Assembly: GCA_021234155.1 (NCBI GenBank)
Contig: JAJEKV010000027.1
Location: 13,360,916 to 13,424,915, forward strand
Direction of reading: 5' to 3'
Source of the DNA: Isoetes taiwanensis
Lineage: Eukaryota > Streptophyta > Lycopodiopsida > Isoetales > Isoetaceae
DNA: 64,000 nucleotides
In this document: piece by piece, positions 22,803 to 35,836 of the stretch
How the letters are laid out: every line of letters starts with the position of its first letter
How positions within the stretch are numbered: the first letter of the stretch is position 1
Position numbers and translations under genes: made by a program
The notes under the pieces: generated by a model
What the model was told of the DNA's origin: nothing
The model's database searches: none
The model's input: only the letters and a program-made list of their open reading frames with translations

Positions 22803-23155
22803 TGGGGAGGATAGTCCTTATTAATCCAAAAGTTTGAGATCTTGATTGCCACTATGGTACAATAGTAATAACGACATAGTGACTGGACATGGCACTCTAG
22901 CATCCTCTATAGTTGGAATCAATGGCCCAGTAGTAAATATGGCATATTGAGCGAACATCTCTATAGCTGGAATTTTGATGCTAAAAGAGACATAACTTGG
23001 GAAGGATAGTCCTTATTAATCCAAAAGTTTGAGATCCTGATTGCCACTATGGTACAATAGTAATAACGACATAGTGAGTGGACATGGCACTCTAGCATCC
23101 TCTATAGTTGGAATTTCAATGGCCCATTAGTAAATATGGCATATTGAGTGAACAT
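22803..23155. repeat. Tandem duplication, 195-bp period
   Basis: Copies start at about 22803 and 22998 and share long identical blocks such as GGATAGTCCTTATTAATCC and ATGGTACAATAGTAATAACG. A sub-block (22959-22994, GAACATCTCTATAGCTGGAA onward) is found again at 30378-30419. Confidence 0.9.
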
Positions 23156-23553
23156 CCGGGCTCAAATGTTTTTGGCATTTTTGTCTGTCAACACAAGCAA
23201 AAAAAAAATATATATATATATCTGTTATATATATACAATTATATAAGCTGCCCCCTTGTTTCCGACCCGAGGTGTCGCCGTCTGGACGGTCTAGATTGTG
23301 AGATCCAACGGCTCAGAGGAAGCCACGTCATGATCCCAAGCAACCCCTTTATTTGGGGCTTTTGATTTCGTCCGTTGAATGTGCAAGATCGATGGTCGAG
23401 ATTTAGGCACACATATTAATTGCAATCAATGCCATAAAGTGGGTTGCAAAAGAAAAATTAATGGTGCTATTGTGAGGTAGACAAAAAATCTCTCAGACGT
23501 GGCCTTCTCATTCGGCTCCATGGCATGGAATCTCGGTTTTCTTTGCAACTTCT
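23156..23553. other. Upstream region of the dynamin-like exon
   Basis: Contains an A-run and a (TA)n tract at 23201-23245. GC-richer sequence with GATCCAACGG and CGTCCGTTGAATG follows. It could be promoter DNA; no gene seen. Confidence 0.4.
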
Positions 23554-23991
23554 TTGCTCCGTGAAAGCCATCGGTTACGGCTTAGTGTATTGTTTAGGTT
23601 TTTTCATCCTTTTCTTATTGAATCGGCAGTGGGATCACGTCGCCTTATTCGTTTGGTAATCGGCAAATGCAAATGGGTGAAAATTTATCTTCTGCCTACG
23701 GCTTCCTCTCGTTTCTTCGCTTATCATTCCCCGCATAAGACATTAGCCAGGTTGCATTTCGCAGCAGCAAAGGATTCGCCAAAGGATCTGTCTAGTAATT
23801 TTTGTGGAGACACAGACAGCCTTTACCCTTCTTCTGGTAATGAGAATCTGTATGAAGCTTATAATGATCTGCATGCTCTTGCACAGCCCGCGATCTTGGT
23901 TGTGGGGCATCAGACAGATGGAAAAAGTGCTCTCATTGAGGCACTCATGGGGTTTCAGTTTTTGTCATGCGCATTCATTTTCCGCTGTTAA
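23554..23991 (+). pseudogene. Truncated DRP5/ARC5-like dynamin GTPase exon
   Basis: The 145-residue frame ends in the start of a dynamin GTPase domain: NLYEAYNDLHALAQ, then PAILVVGHQTDGKSALIEALMGFQF. GHQTDGKS is the P-loop, and the YEAYNxLHxLAQ lead-in is characteristic of the plastid-division/cytokinesis DRP5 group (ARC5-like). About eight residues normally between LAQ and PA are missing in frame. After GFQF the homology stops and the frame ends at 23989; switch regions, middle domain and GED are not found downstream. About 100 residues before the dynamin part look like a transit-peptide-type, Arg/Ser/His-rich extension, but this is not demonstrated. Likely a non-functional fragment; a very long intron is an alternative. 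Confidence 0.8.
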
Positions 23992-24559
23992 CACAGCAAC
24001 TAGTAACTCAGTCCGGCAAATCCAGCTCCTTGCCATAGCTGCGAGCTTTAGAATGCGGGAAAAAAAAGCAAAATGTTTTTTAAGCTATTGACGTGGGAGT
24101 TTAGGTGTAGGGCGGCAAGTTTCGTCCGACAGATTGTTCGTGGAAGGGCAGATTGCTAGCTGGATCATAAATTCCGGCAGGGATTTCGGTGATTGCTACT
24201 ATTCTACTTTTGATTCGAATTGTGCCAAATTGGTAAACCTCTATGAGGAGACATCCATTCTTGGACGAAAAGATTCAAGGCACTCAGAGCATTGTTGCCA
24301 AGCTTAGCCATATGTTTTTCGGTCTGTATTTTTATTGTTTGCATTTGTTTTTGATAGCCTCAGATCCGTTTTTCATTTGCAGGCAAGTGGCAGTATATGA
24401 AGCCCACGCAATTTCTAGTGTGAGGTGGAAAAGCCTGTTGAACTTCAACTGCAAAAACAGCTCACGTCTCACAGGCCCCCATTCAAAACAGTATGGCAGA
24501 GCTGTGGCCCATCTGCTTATTCTGTGCCGTAACACAATTTTGCTGATCCATTCTTTTTA
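23992..24559. other. No gene recognised
   Basis: A plus-strand open stretch at about 24115-24300 is coding-like, but I do not recognise it. Confidence 0.35.
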
Positions 24560-26060
24560 CTAGATGAAAAGCCAGTTTGGTTTGATACATTACAGCATTA
24601 CTGGGGTGCGTATGATTACTTGGAAGTTATAGAGCATATGCCGATTGCTTGCCAACAATTTTTTCTTCCAATCAGACTGCGGGCTTTTGAGGAATTTGAG
24701 GTATGCATTGTTCAGTTTTTGTGGGTTCAGATTATTGTATGGCTGCATCAACATATAATGGCAACTTCTATAAATGCTGCATCTTAGAACGTTCTATGCA
24801 TCCATACTTTTGTTTGAGTGCTAAATCTAGGTAATCACGAGACTTTGCAATGGTTTACAAACACAATCAGTTCAATGAAGGCTCATTTAGCTCTTCACTA
24901 AGCCTAGGACAAATTTGATGCACAGTGCTCATATATCAAGGGGGATGAAGTTTTTGAAAAATGTAATCTTCGTTTGGATTGTAGCCGAGCAGTAGCACAT
25001 CCAATCAAGAGCAGTTACCTGCCTTTAGAGAGAAGTCCCAGATGCTTGTGAGATTTTTATTTATAATATAAAAATCTCTGCCATAAGAACATACCATGTA
25101 GGCTGTACCTTAAGGTATTGTTCCATTTTGCCCTTGTGCTTTTCCTATTAAGTAAGCTCAAGCTAATAGTTCAAAGTTGAAAGTGTTATCTTGTGCCATC
25201 ATACATTTTAAGTTTCCCCCTTTCAAGGGCATTTTAAAACACTTAATGAGGGGTACACCATGGCTGAGTTTAAATTTGAAAAATATGTAATAAAGAAAGA
25301 TCTTAACCTAAGTTGTTAAACTTGACGATATATTGAGCAGAGAATCTTATCATTCAGGTTTGTCAAGATGAATACAGATGGGTGATGGATGTGGTAAAAG
25401 CAAGATTCTCTTCTGCCGGAAACTTCCTTGGAGTTGTTGGGTGAAGGGTCGACACCCACGATCGGAAAATTACGGAGAGTAATTATTGGAAGTACTGGTT
25501 GCTTCCACATGAATTTCTTATAGAATGGGGTCTTGATGGCAAGTATTTCATGAAAGTGAGCCCTCTTTTCCATCCTTTTGGCTGAGTTTTATTAAAAGGT
25601 GTCAAAACGTTTCTAAATTACTTAATCGGGCGACTTGCATACCTTCAAACTTTTCTTGTGTAGCATATGTCCATTTTTACGGGATGAAACTTATGCCGCC
25701 TTCGATATCCTGTTATCAAATGGAGGAATTCAAATCAACACCATGGCGAATTTATTCATCCATGCTCTTAATATTGTAATTGACTCTTCATGAAGCTCAA
25801 AACAACATTACAAGGGAATGGCGATTTGTAGTAACTTTTGATGGTTGGAGACTCTTGGACCAAGAGATGCCCAGATGGTAGGACTCTAATTTGATTCAGT
25901 CCTCCTCAAAATGCTTGCTTTGAGTTAAACTTCAGGTGGATGGTGCAAATTATGTGGACGCGACGGGCATATATAAGTGGCTCAAGTGGATGGCAAGTGA
26001 TGTTTGCTGTCCTTATGGGCACACATGAGACCTTCCACAGAAAGGTAAATACTATGCGTT
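24560..26060 (+). other. Unrecognised series of possible exons
   Basis: Three plus-strand segments look exon-like. Segment 24561-24702 (containing WFDTLQHYWGAYDYLEVIEH) ends in GAG|GTATGC. Segment 25359-25560 starts after TTATCATTCAG and holds CQDEYRWVMDVVKARFSSAG and, after a stop, NYWKYWLLPHEFLIEWG. Segment 25936-26045 starts after AACTTCAG and ends AAAG|GTAAAT. The in-frame TGA in the second segment argues for a pseudogene. I do not recognise the protein. Confidence 0.35.
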
Positions 26061-27858
26061 AGAAGTGACATGTTTGAAAACTGTTGCAGTTTTGGCATTT
26101 ACGCACTGTTAATTCCACAATTCAAGTTGAAATCCTCATACGTTTTTAGCATTATGCATTGTTAATACCACAAGTTAGATTTAGCCTTTTCTTTCTTGAA
26201 CTATATTAATACCAATAGAGAAGGCAGCTGCTGCAGTGAAGATGCACTATAATGCTGGATGGTGTTGTTTGCCTCAACAATCCATATTGAACAATCCCAG
26301 GCTGTCAGCAGGGAAATTGTTGGCATTTTCTGTCCCAGCATTCACAAATAGTGGAACAACCAACTCGAGTACCTTGGTAAAGTACTCTAGAGGTATCTGA
26401 ATCCGAAGAACACATTTTGGAAATAGGAGCATTGGACAGAAAAACATATAGATGAACATCAGAAGAGTTGCTTGCAAGGTTCAACAGATTCTAACTATTG
26501 TAAGGTTGAAACGATGCAGTGGATATCCTGAAGTTACGATAACCTTTCTATAAGTGTCTATGGTTTTCTCTAGTGGAAATAAAAATTAACATTGCTTCGT
26601 GATTCCAGGACCAATCGAATAGCAGGGATTCAGTCGGACAAGTCACAACATATCATCACAAGTCTATGGGGATTGTCGATTACTTGTTGTAAATTTTTCT
26701 CCTTGTGCATCTTTGTCGGTATAAAGCATGGTGTTATTTCTCCTTTGATATACAACCTGGAGTTTCCACTTGCGTGCATCTTATCCACACTAAATTCTGA
26801 AATTATGACAAGTTCTTGTAGGAATGTTAAGCTAGTCTTCATTTTACTTTGTTCTATTTGATTTTTATATCGTTTTACTCTGTTGTCTCTCATTTGTACT
26901 CGGAATGTACAACCCGCTTACTGAAAAATAAGCATAGCGGGTGAGTCCACTTGGACCGTGTGATGGGCGCCTCTTTGAAACACATACGGTATATTAAGCC
27001 GATCTTGATTTTTGGGAAGCATCACATTTGCGGTCGCGGTGCAAGCATTGATAGAGTGCTCATATAGGTCTCTTTTTCTTTGACAGATTGGAAACAACTG
27101 TGAAACAACTCCTGTTACGTTAATCCTTAACTCTCTTTGTTATCCCTAACAACTTCTATTACATTAGAATCTCTAATCCTCTTTGTTATCCCCGATTACA
27201 AGTAATAAGCGAGCTAGAGTTTGTTATCCTTAATTAGAGTAGTGAGTGATCATCATGGCTTTGTTGGTAATCCCAACAATGTATCCATTTGGCGGTTGTC
27301 AGCTCCGTAGCAAAAGCTATTTAATATATCATTCAAATGTATGGTTCACATTGTGATTTGAAAATTTTAAAATGTTGTTTCGCACCAGTTGAGCCCTAAG
27401 ACGTGTGGTATTAGAGAAGGTGCATTTTTTACGATGATGTGAGGTTAAAAGAAATAGACAGAAAAATTCTTACTAAATGAAAGTAAAATTTCACATGGTT
27501 ATCTTAGCATTTTGGCAACATAAATTTTCTCGATTCATTTTGCGTTTTTTTAAGTGCATATTAAGCGTCTCATTATTTTTTTTTTTTTTTTTTTTTTGCC
27601 CTTTTGGGTCCTAAGAAGCTCGATTTAATCATATTATTATTATTATTATTTTCTAAAATGGCAATTAGATTAATGTGAAGGCAATTACATTAATGTGAAG
27701 CCTAATTATATGGTCTTCGGCAAATGTAGATATTTTGTAAAAAAAATTGTTGACCATATTGTGAATATGCATCTTTTCTTGCAACTTAACATTTCAAATA
27801 TTGCATGGTTTGACCAACATAAATACAAAGTGCATGGCAACACCTATTTTTTGCAGGT
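26061..27858. other. No gene seen
   Basis: AT-rich. 27060-27260 contains repeated CTCTTTGTTATCC blocks that look like eroded LTR sequence. T-run at 27570-27596 and (TTA)n near 27635. Other frames are short. Confidence 0.45.
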
Positions 27859-28712
27859 TTTGACCGAGGCAATGATGATGGCTTTGGTCAAGGGTTGATT
27901 ATTGGTTTGATCGGAGGTCGGATGACTGAGCTTTATTTGAAAAATATTACACAATGGGGATGGGAAGATGTTCTTCTTGTTTTGAGGGGATGTTAGGAAG
28001 TTCTTTCACTTGCAGAGAAAACACGATTGTCCGAGAGATGTGCGGATGCAATAGCCCCGAAAGTATATCTTAGCTTAGCGATTTAAGTCCCTTCTCTTCC
28101 TCCCCGATTCTAGTGCCAATAGGTTCATGAGTTCCGTAAGGCCATCTTACGTTTTACAAATATCATCAAGGATGCTTTCTAGAACGTGGTGGTTCCGCAT
28201 ATTTCAAGCCTTTCTATCTATCTAATGGAGAAAGTTGTAAAGTCTCTAATGTCAAATAATGTGGACAACAAGGTCCTTGCCAAGTTCTTACTCCATTATC
28301 TAAGGTCCTCATTGCCAATGCTTGATATAGCCGGGTATGTTCCAAAAAGAAGGGCAATGTTGATGAAGAAATTTTGCATAGCTACAATCGAGAAGGTTCA
28401 GAAGGAAGTCTTGGAGGCGTTAGTAGCTTTATCGTATGGACTTGAACGCAGCTTCAATCTCATCTGATTTTTGTTCAAAGCATGTATAGGGTAGCGATCG
28501 TGCTAAATGCTGGCAAAACATGTAAGAAGCAGCTTGAAATAATGATTGGATCACAGTTAGACATGGCCACCTTAGATAATATTCCTGTTCCTGTGCATCC
28601 CTCACGAGGCGAGTCTCTTTATGATGTTGATCTGGTCATAAGGTCGGTGGGAATTTTCTTAAAAGAGCAATCGTGGCCACGAAGGATGCCCATGAAGAAA
28701 TTGCTGACCTAA
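27859..28712 (+). pseudogene. NPH3-family (BTB/NPH3) pseudogene
   Basis: Remnant of a plant-specific NPH3-domain protein, a family of CUL3 substrate adaptors in phototropism, auxin and vein patterning. In one frame: WGWEDVLLVLRGC, stop, EVLSLAEKTRLSERCADAIAPKV (NPH3 block 1), about 100 bp of decayed sequence with stops, then VVVPHISSL, MEKVVKSLMSNNVDNKVLAKFLLHYLRSSLP. After a frameshift near 28470: YRVAIVLNAGKTCKKQLE, GSQLDMATLDNIPVPVHPSR, SLYDVDLVIRSVGIFL. The closest group from memory is the DOT3-like branch. The BTB domain and the C-terminal conserved Tyr region were not found. The segment starts right after a TTTTTTGCAG acceptor at 27847-27856. Confidence 0.88.
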
Positions 28713-28729
28713 GGTTTGACCAAAGGATG

Positions 28730-30377
28730 CATCTTCATGTTATTTCATCTTCATTGTAATAACTATTATAATGGATAACGGTTATAGCCAATAGGATTAA
28801 CAGATTCGATTATGTGTAGGAACATTAACAAATTAGATTATGATATCAGAGCGTTTGTGTAGTAAATATAATTCAAAACATAAGAACAAAGACAATATGC
28901 ATAGTTCAATCATAAGAATATCACTATCATAATCACATGCGAGGAAGCTACAATAGCTTTTCACAACCATAAACAAGCGGCTTGTGTAAAGAATTTGCAC
29001 TACCTACTTTCAAAGCTCTTGCAGTGTGGGCTTAAATGAACTTCAATCGACATGCATGAACAATGCAAGCATTTTTTCAAGTAGAATGAGACTTTCTCTA
29101 AAATCCTTACACTTCTATCCCGAAACGCACGCGGAAGACGCTTCGCCACATCGTGGGTTGACCAAAGGTTTTCTTAGGGAATGCCATGAGTGCTACGTTC
29201 TATATCTTGAACATGCAACACATTCACGACTATGCTCTATTTAGCAAAATATTGTATCATAAATGTTGAGGAATATTACTACAGCCGTATGATATCCAAG
29301 AAAAAATTCCTACATCTACTCACATGCATAGAAACCTAAGAATCTTTAACTCGCCATCAAAGTGTGTCTGGATAAGGGTATCGAGGAGAACTTATATGGA
29401 GTCTTAGGGAATTTAAAAGGAAATTGAGGAGAATCTTAACAAAATCTGGGAGAACAAATGGAATCTTCACTTGGTCTTGGGGATTTAAGGGAATCTTTGT
29501 GGAATATAGGCAAATCTTTGTGGAATTTTGAGGAATGTAAAGGGATCTTTAGCAGATCGAGGAGAATTCAAGGAACCTTTTGGGCTTAGTCCTTGGCAAG
29601 CAGCTACAAGGTTCTTGGGCTCATACTACAACCTATACTTGGACTATCTGATATGCTCTGTGGAACTGAGATTTTTGAAGCCACAAAATATTTAATTCAG
29701 ACTACAGAATATTTAAGGACAAACAATAGATTTCTGAAACCACTACCTCAACAAACCCACAAAAAATATTTAGATTCGAGCCATTCTTGGGCTCATACTT
29801 GCTTATGCTTGGCAAACAGCACCGCCATTCTTAGGCTCATATTAAAGCTCACTCTTGGGCTTTCTAATTGTTCTGCACCAAGACTTCTGGAACCACTACT
29901 TCTACAAACCCACCTCATCTATTCATTCATGTTGCAAGATAAAGGCAAAGGAAGTAAGTTCAGATTCAGCTCATTTGCTCTATATTATTGTGATTTCTTG
30001 CTTTTTCTTGCTCCTTGCATTTTCTTAATTTTTAAATCTTTACCATAGCAATGGCTTCTTTAAGCTACAAAAAAAGAAGGCCAATTAATGTAGATCTATG
30101 CTTTCTTTCTACAAATTCTCTAATAGCACAATTGCAAGCTCAGGCTCTCAAACGCAGCAAAGCCTGACATAGTTCTTGAGGAGACCATAGAAATTATAAA
30201 AGATTCTTGTGATGTAACGAAGAACATACCTTCTGCTGATGTACATTTGAAACTTGGTTATATTATTACGAGTTTTATAACAGACTTTATAACTTGTTCT
30301 AATTTCTGCCTGTCACAAGAAAATTAGATTTAGCCTTCACAAGAAAATTAGATTTAGCCTTCAAATTTGACCACTGG
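28730..30377. other. No gene seen, partly repetitive
   Basis: 29610-29925 is an imperfect direct duplication with a spacing of roughly 230-245 bp: GGCTCATA..., then TTCTG.AACCACTAC and ACAAACCCAC occur twice. 29360-29580 is rich in GGAATCTT/GAGGAGAAT motifs. No protein recognised. Confidence 0.45.
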
Positions 30378-30419
30378 TGAACATCTCTATAGCTGGAATT
30401 TTGATGCTAAAAGAGACAT
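30378..30419. repeat. Dispersed 40-bp repeat
   Basis: Identical or nearly identical to 22959-22994, from the 195-bp tandem repeat region 7.4 kb away. Confidence 0.85.
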
Positions 30420-30662
30420 GGGAGCCTCCACACTTACTTTTCTTGGGCCAAATTGCTATAACTTGGCCACAAACTAAATTTAAAAACTTTTCAGGAATCT
30501 CAACCTTTGAGTATCATAATCAGCTTCGGGTTTTCTAACACCTCGTAGTAGTGAACGATTCAAGCATAGTTAGCTCATTAACGCTTATACCATATATATA
30601 ACAACAAGCAAACTAATACATTTGATCGATAGGCATGTAGATATTGATTGGAACTCCAGCTA

Positions 30663-31145
30663 TTAGCAATCCATTCTAGAGTGCTGAGCCACCGACATCA
30701 TCATCTGCATCATTTGTATTTGAATCTGCAACAGCCTTATGTAGTGACCAAGTTCAAGGAAAAACGTTGCAAAGTTCATAGCCTTGCCTCCTGGAACCAG
30801 AGTTTTGAGCTTCCTCAATCTATCTCTTACCTGCTTGGCTCTACTTGGATAGGCTTTTTTACATCTGCCTAACCGTTTGGACTGTGATAGGATTCGCCCC
30901 AATATCTTGGCTTTATCTGCATGTTTTGTGCAAGAATGCCTGCAAAACCTTTGGTGCCTCAAACAGGAAAGGCAATGCTTTGGAAAGCAGTATCTTGATT
31001 GATGATACTTTTTGTCACCAGGTTTGACAGATTTGAGAATGGCCATATCGGATAATTCGTTCGGGCTGCCATTTTCATGATTTGTATCCAACTGTCGAGG
31101 ACTAGCCATTGCTAATGTGTGCTCAAACGAACAATAATGGAGCAA
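30663..31145 (-). CDS. IBH1-like atypical bHLH protein
   Basis: Intact 160-residue single-exon frame from ATG at 31145 to a stop at 30663. The C-terminus has the atypical plant HLH domain: QVRDRLRKLKTLVPGGKAMN, then FATFFLELGHYIRLLQIQIQMMQ. The basic region lacks the H-E-R residues needed for E-box contact. LVPGG at the start of the loop is diagnostic of the IBH1/PAR/UPBEAT-type regulators, which act by heterodimerising with DNA-binding bHLH proteins in brassinosteroid and growth control. The N-terminal 95 residues are Ser/Lys/Cys/His-rich and variable, as usual for the group. A second Met follows at residue 13 (MASPRQ). No frameshift, and one of the few apparently intact host genes here. Confidence 0.82.
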   Translation of the reverse strand: MLHYCSFEHTLAMASPRQLDTNHENGSPNELSDMAILKSVKPGDKKYHQSRYCFPKHCLSCLRHQRFCRHSCTKHADKAKILGRILSQSKRLGRCKKAYPSRAKQVRDRLRKLKTLVPGGKAMNFATFFLELGHYIRLLQIQIQMMQMMMSVAQHSRMDC

Positions 31146-32119
31146 TTTTTACTCTAGCAGATCGGTGCAAATACAACCTGAACAGTTTGAGGGATGACAA
31201 AAAATGCCAATCTAGTGCAGCAGAATATAATGTAGACAGCATGCAGTTGGACTAAAGATGCATATAAGGACCAACCAAAACGTAAGAAAACTATATCAAA
31301 CTTCTCGGCATGAAAGGCTGCAAGGCATAGATAAGAGTGGCCAGCCAAGGCAAAAAATACATCAATTTACAGAGATTGAAGGAATGCAGAATCAACTTGG
31401 AATGTGATGTAGCATATTGACAATCGAGATGAGTAAGCTAGAGAGCTAATAATGGGACGAAGAAGAGAAGCAACTATATGAAACTGATAAGCAGTTGAGA
31501 CAAATATATAGCGAGAAAATTTGCATCAAGAAGAGGATGATTAGGAACATAATACAGAAAATCACAGGGAGAAAATTATTAATATGAATGATCTACATGG
31601 AGAAAGGATGCACAGACAAAATATCTAGAAGAAAATGCGTGGAACCAATATGATTCAGAACTAACAGGAAACTACTAAGCTTAAAGAACAGAAATACACA
31701 GGCTGCATTTGACAGAGAGGAAGATTATAAGCTAGGAAGAGTTATAAGCTAAGAAAAAGAAAGGAGAGAAGATTTACTTACAGGTAAATGAATGTCACAG
31801 TCGAACAAGTGGCCATGATTTCACGAAGCAAAGTTGTGGAAGGCGCTCCAGCATGGCGAGCATTGAGCAGGCTAGTACGATGGCATTAAAGATGAAGCTT
31901 TAGTTCGGACCTCGGATGCGACTTCCACATGGGGTTGCCAGATCCTGGGGATAAACCCTAACCGGCTCCTTGGTTTGGCTGATAACGACACCGAAGATCC
32001 CAACCCCTTGAGACGATGATAGGCACATGCCCCCCTACCAAATCTGCTTCTTGGCCACATGTGGTAGTCATATATTACTCGGCCCGCCGATCTCCCTCGT
32101 ACCAGATGTCTCCTCCTAA
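31146..32119. other. 5' flank of the bHLH gene, no gene seen
   Basis: Presumed promoter and 5' UTR of the minus-strand bHLH gene. I could not settle on a TATA box. GC-richer sequence near 31900-32110 has no recognised content. Confidence 0.4.
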
Positions 32120-32440
32120 GTTGCACCTTGCAATACTCTAGCCATTGGATTGCCACAGTGCATCTTGCAATACCCTAGCCATTGGATTTCCACAGTGCCT
32201 GCCAACTTCGGTACCAACTCCTGACTTTATCCCATCAACTTGAACTTCATGCCATCCACTGCATGTATCTCTTATCCGTGACCCACTTCCCTGCAGCCAT
32301 CCCCCCTCTTTCATTTAATTCCGCCATGTGCAGTTAGTTGCCTTGCCTGACTCAGTGTCCTCCTGTGTATGCCTCTTTCGTATAATTCTGCCATGTGCAG
32401 TTAGTTGCCTTGCCTGACTCAGTGTCCTCCTGTTTCCCAT
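32120..32440. repeat. Two neighbouring small tandem duplications
   Basis: A 37-bp unit (CTTGCAATAC.CTAGCCATTGG) occurs at 32127 and 32164. A 67-bp unit (GCCATGTGCAGTTAGTTGCC) occurs at 32323 and 32390. Copies are nearly identical. Confidence 0.9.
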
Positions 32441-35400
32441 ACACTCTGTCTTCGAGGATTACTCTCCTGGTTTAAGCAGTTGCCATGCTCATTTAAGTAT
32501 GTTGGAGTAAAGTATGTGAGAGGTTCTAGTACTTTATAGGAGACTAACCTTACTATATCCAACTTTCTTTTTTTTTCCGTCATTTTTTAACCAACCAAAC
32601 CCTTGAAAAGTGAATTGTTACCAGTCCATTATTTTCAGCTATGGTCTCTTCTTTGGGTTTGCAGTAAGAATAATTGCAGGTTAGCCTTTTTAATTTGGCA
32701 ATGATGATCTTTTCTTAGTTTGGAAGGAAACGCTATTTTTGGAACTAATTCAATCAATATATACTCTTACTTCCAAACAAATAAAATGAAAGGAAATACC
32801 AAAGACAAAAAAGTGGATTCTCATTTAGGCTAATTATAATTATATTTATTCGATTCATGCATGTCTTTATATTTATTTTACACTTCAACCACCATTAAAT
32901 TCTCTACATGTGTACTTGAAGTAACTGACACGAAGTCTTCAACCCAAAAGGAGAAATTTCTACAAATTTCAGCTATGGATTGTAAGGATAATGTTTGTTC
33001 CAAAAAGGGAGATTTCAACAAATTTCAGCCATAGATTATCACTCATATATAATACAACTTCAATTTCTGTTTTGCACTGAATTTGTTTGAGGCATTTTGT
33101 TTTGAAGCGTCCTCGGGCTGACATGTATGTGCAAACAAAATTTAGGCCAAATTTTTATGGCGCCAGGTGTTTATGGAGGAGTTATATAACAGTAAGTTTA
33201 TTTGTGGTTTGGTCAACATAGTGTAAGTTGTCTGTTGGTCATTTTCCTGTAAGAGATGTGGCTCATTCTCAATAACCTTCATGCTATGAACAATGTGTCT
33301 TTATATATGCCACTCTTGAGTCATATAACAGTAGCAAGAGAAACATATTTCAGAGAGCACTTCAAATCATTTGTATCGAAATGAGGAAATCACAAACATT
33401 ATGATAAAGTAAGGGTAACATATTTTAAAGTGTATTATAGCTATTGGTTCAAACCATTTGTGTGGAAATGAGTAGAATGCAAACATTATGAGGAAACATA
33501 ACCTTACTCTCGATAGATTATGATGTCCTAATGAACGATGGAAAAAGGTTTTAAGCTATGCAAGGAGAATGTGATTTGTTAAATATGTGCATTACCGTTA
33601 GTTGCATCTGTAATTTGTTATAGTTTAGCTATCTCAATCATGCATAATAACTGAATAAGTTGCTTCCAATTCTCAAAGCTTGGACTTGGGTTTGCGTCCT
33701 TTTCAAAGCCCCAACAATCCATATTATTGTCACTTATTCTTTTTTCTATGTGACAACAGTCCTATGATGAAAACACGCGTAAAAAGTTAACTACTCATAT
33801 TCAGCATTTGCAGTTGCTATAAATCTTAGATGTATGATTTGAAGTTGCAACAGACACAACAGTAAATGTAGCCAGGTGAGCGGAAGGGAACTCTACTTGA
33901 GTTTATTATAAGATAAAAGAGCGAAACGAAGTTTTGGAATAATACTATGTACAAAAATATGCTTTGGAATATTAATTCTTGAGCATATCAGAATATCTTG
34001 TTAGAATATGATGTTTGACAAAATAGATTACTCACAAAAATCCTCCTATATAACATATACAAAACAAAGTACGCTCAATCCAGATACAAAAATATCAAAG
34101 GGAAATGCCTAGATAGGAAAATAATTTCTTGATAGACTAACTTTGATAATTCGTTGTGCACTATCGTAAACAAATGAGACTATCTTGTGATGTCGTCAAT
34201 ATATTGAAGATGCATTCACACAAATATGAGTTTTACAAATGCTGGAAACAAAGAGTGCATGTCCAACGAATATAAATTGTTCCCCATCTGTCATATGCTC
34301 TAAGGGATAAGGTATTCTCTTGTCAAGATAGATGAGGTTGCCAATATATTCATTGTTCCAACTACATAGGCTATCGATTTCAGATATCTAGGCAAAGAAT
34401 TTGTATCTTTCATCATTTTGGCATCGACATATAGTATTCTGCTAAGCCAAAGGATGGAACTTGTAGTGTACATCTGATGGAAACGTGTTGTGCTAAGTGA
34501 AAGGATCTGAGTTGTAGTGTATGTGAAAAATATGCAAGCAAAAATTGAGGCAATTGCTTGGATTTAAAATAGCCAGGAATTTTGAAGTCGCAATTCCAAT
34601 AATTACATCTATAATTTTGCGCCATCCAAGTTATATAGGTGCATCAGTTTAAATAGGTGGACTACTTCATGCCACATGGCACATTTTTTATGTACCATGA
34701 TCCAAGGTAGGTTGTTGAGAATGGAATCTACTATTGGTCATTGAAAATCTAGCACATTTATATGCCAAAGGGGATAGTGATATCTCCCAAGGAAAAGATA
34801 ACCAGTGCCCTTTAGCCAAGTGCCTCGAGGAGCTTGATATGGTGTGGGTGCAAGTTACTTTATAGAAATCTTGCCTCTATAGGTTGCACACATAAAAATT
34901 TGTAAATCCATTTAAGCAAATAAGTATTTGCAAACTATAAAGCCTTAATCATATCTGTTCATTACAAAGCCATCATGTCATTAAAAGGCTAAGTTATACC
35001 TCACAATTGTTGCTACTTCACCACTATAGCTTATCTCAAACATACATTATTTGATGTTATACGAATTGCACCTAGAAGAAACTGCCAAAGGGCATTTATT
35101 TTGTCTCATAACCTGGTTTTGAAAGGAATGTATCTAACTATATCTATGAATATGCTTATTGGATTTTGCACCACTTCCATTGCATTCTGCACAGGTCATC
35201 AACCGATGTATAATAATTGTCCCAGATATGGCCTCTACAAAGTCTAGTTGCCAATCTAAATCGAGACTTTTATATAAAGGACTGGTTTAAAAAACTACAA
35301 TATGTCTCTATATTGAAGTCAAAGAACTTGGATATGCAATGCTGGACATGATGTATCTAACTCGAGTTTCCATGAAATAGCAACCTGCAAAGTTGAGAAG

Positions 35401-35836
35401 TTGTGATAAAGTGGCGTTTTAAGTTCATCTGCACATATTCCAAGGCTGCAAGATAAACACAATAGTCTACAATATCATGAGAAGGAAAAAGACAGATTAG
35501 AACAAAGATAAATTCAGACAAAGACAAATCCGCGCTACAAAAATAGGCCGATGAATCTATATAGAAAATTTAGAGCTCACATTTTAAGACACATGTATAC
35601 ATGCAACAATAATATGTCCACCAGCTTCTGCCATTAAGCTAACTCTTCTGTCATCAAGCTATGTTGATATTCAATGGTAGACTACATAATCTTCTTTATT
35701 AAAAAGAGAGGGCCTTGGTTTTTGTGCGGGATCGCCGCATGTTACGCCGCATGCTGTGTTCCGTTTCCCCCTTGCGGGTTTCGGCGGGAGTATTTTTTAT
35801 TCAAGCTACATTCTCTTCACTGTGTTTTCCTTTCCG
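32441..35836. other. Gene-free, locally duplicated DNA
   Basis: AT-rich. Small diverged duplications at 32940-33040 (GGAGA.ATTTC.ACAAATTTCAGC) and at about 33350-33510 (CAAA.CATTTGT..GAAATGAG). No reading frame has recognisable content. Confidence 0.5.

Noticed and set aside
25316-25573. Minus-strand 85-codon frame
   Set aside because: The splice-framed plus-strand segment is more coding-like; the minus frame has no motif.
32120-32440. CRISPR-like repeats
   Set aside because: Only two copies of each unit, directly adjacent, with no spacers.
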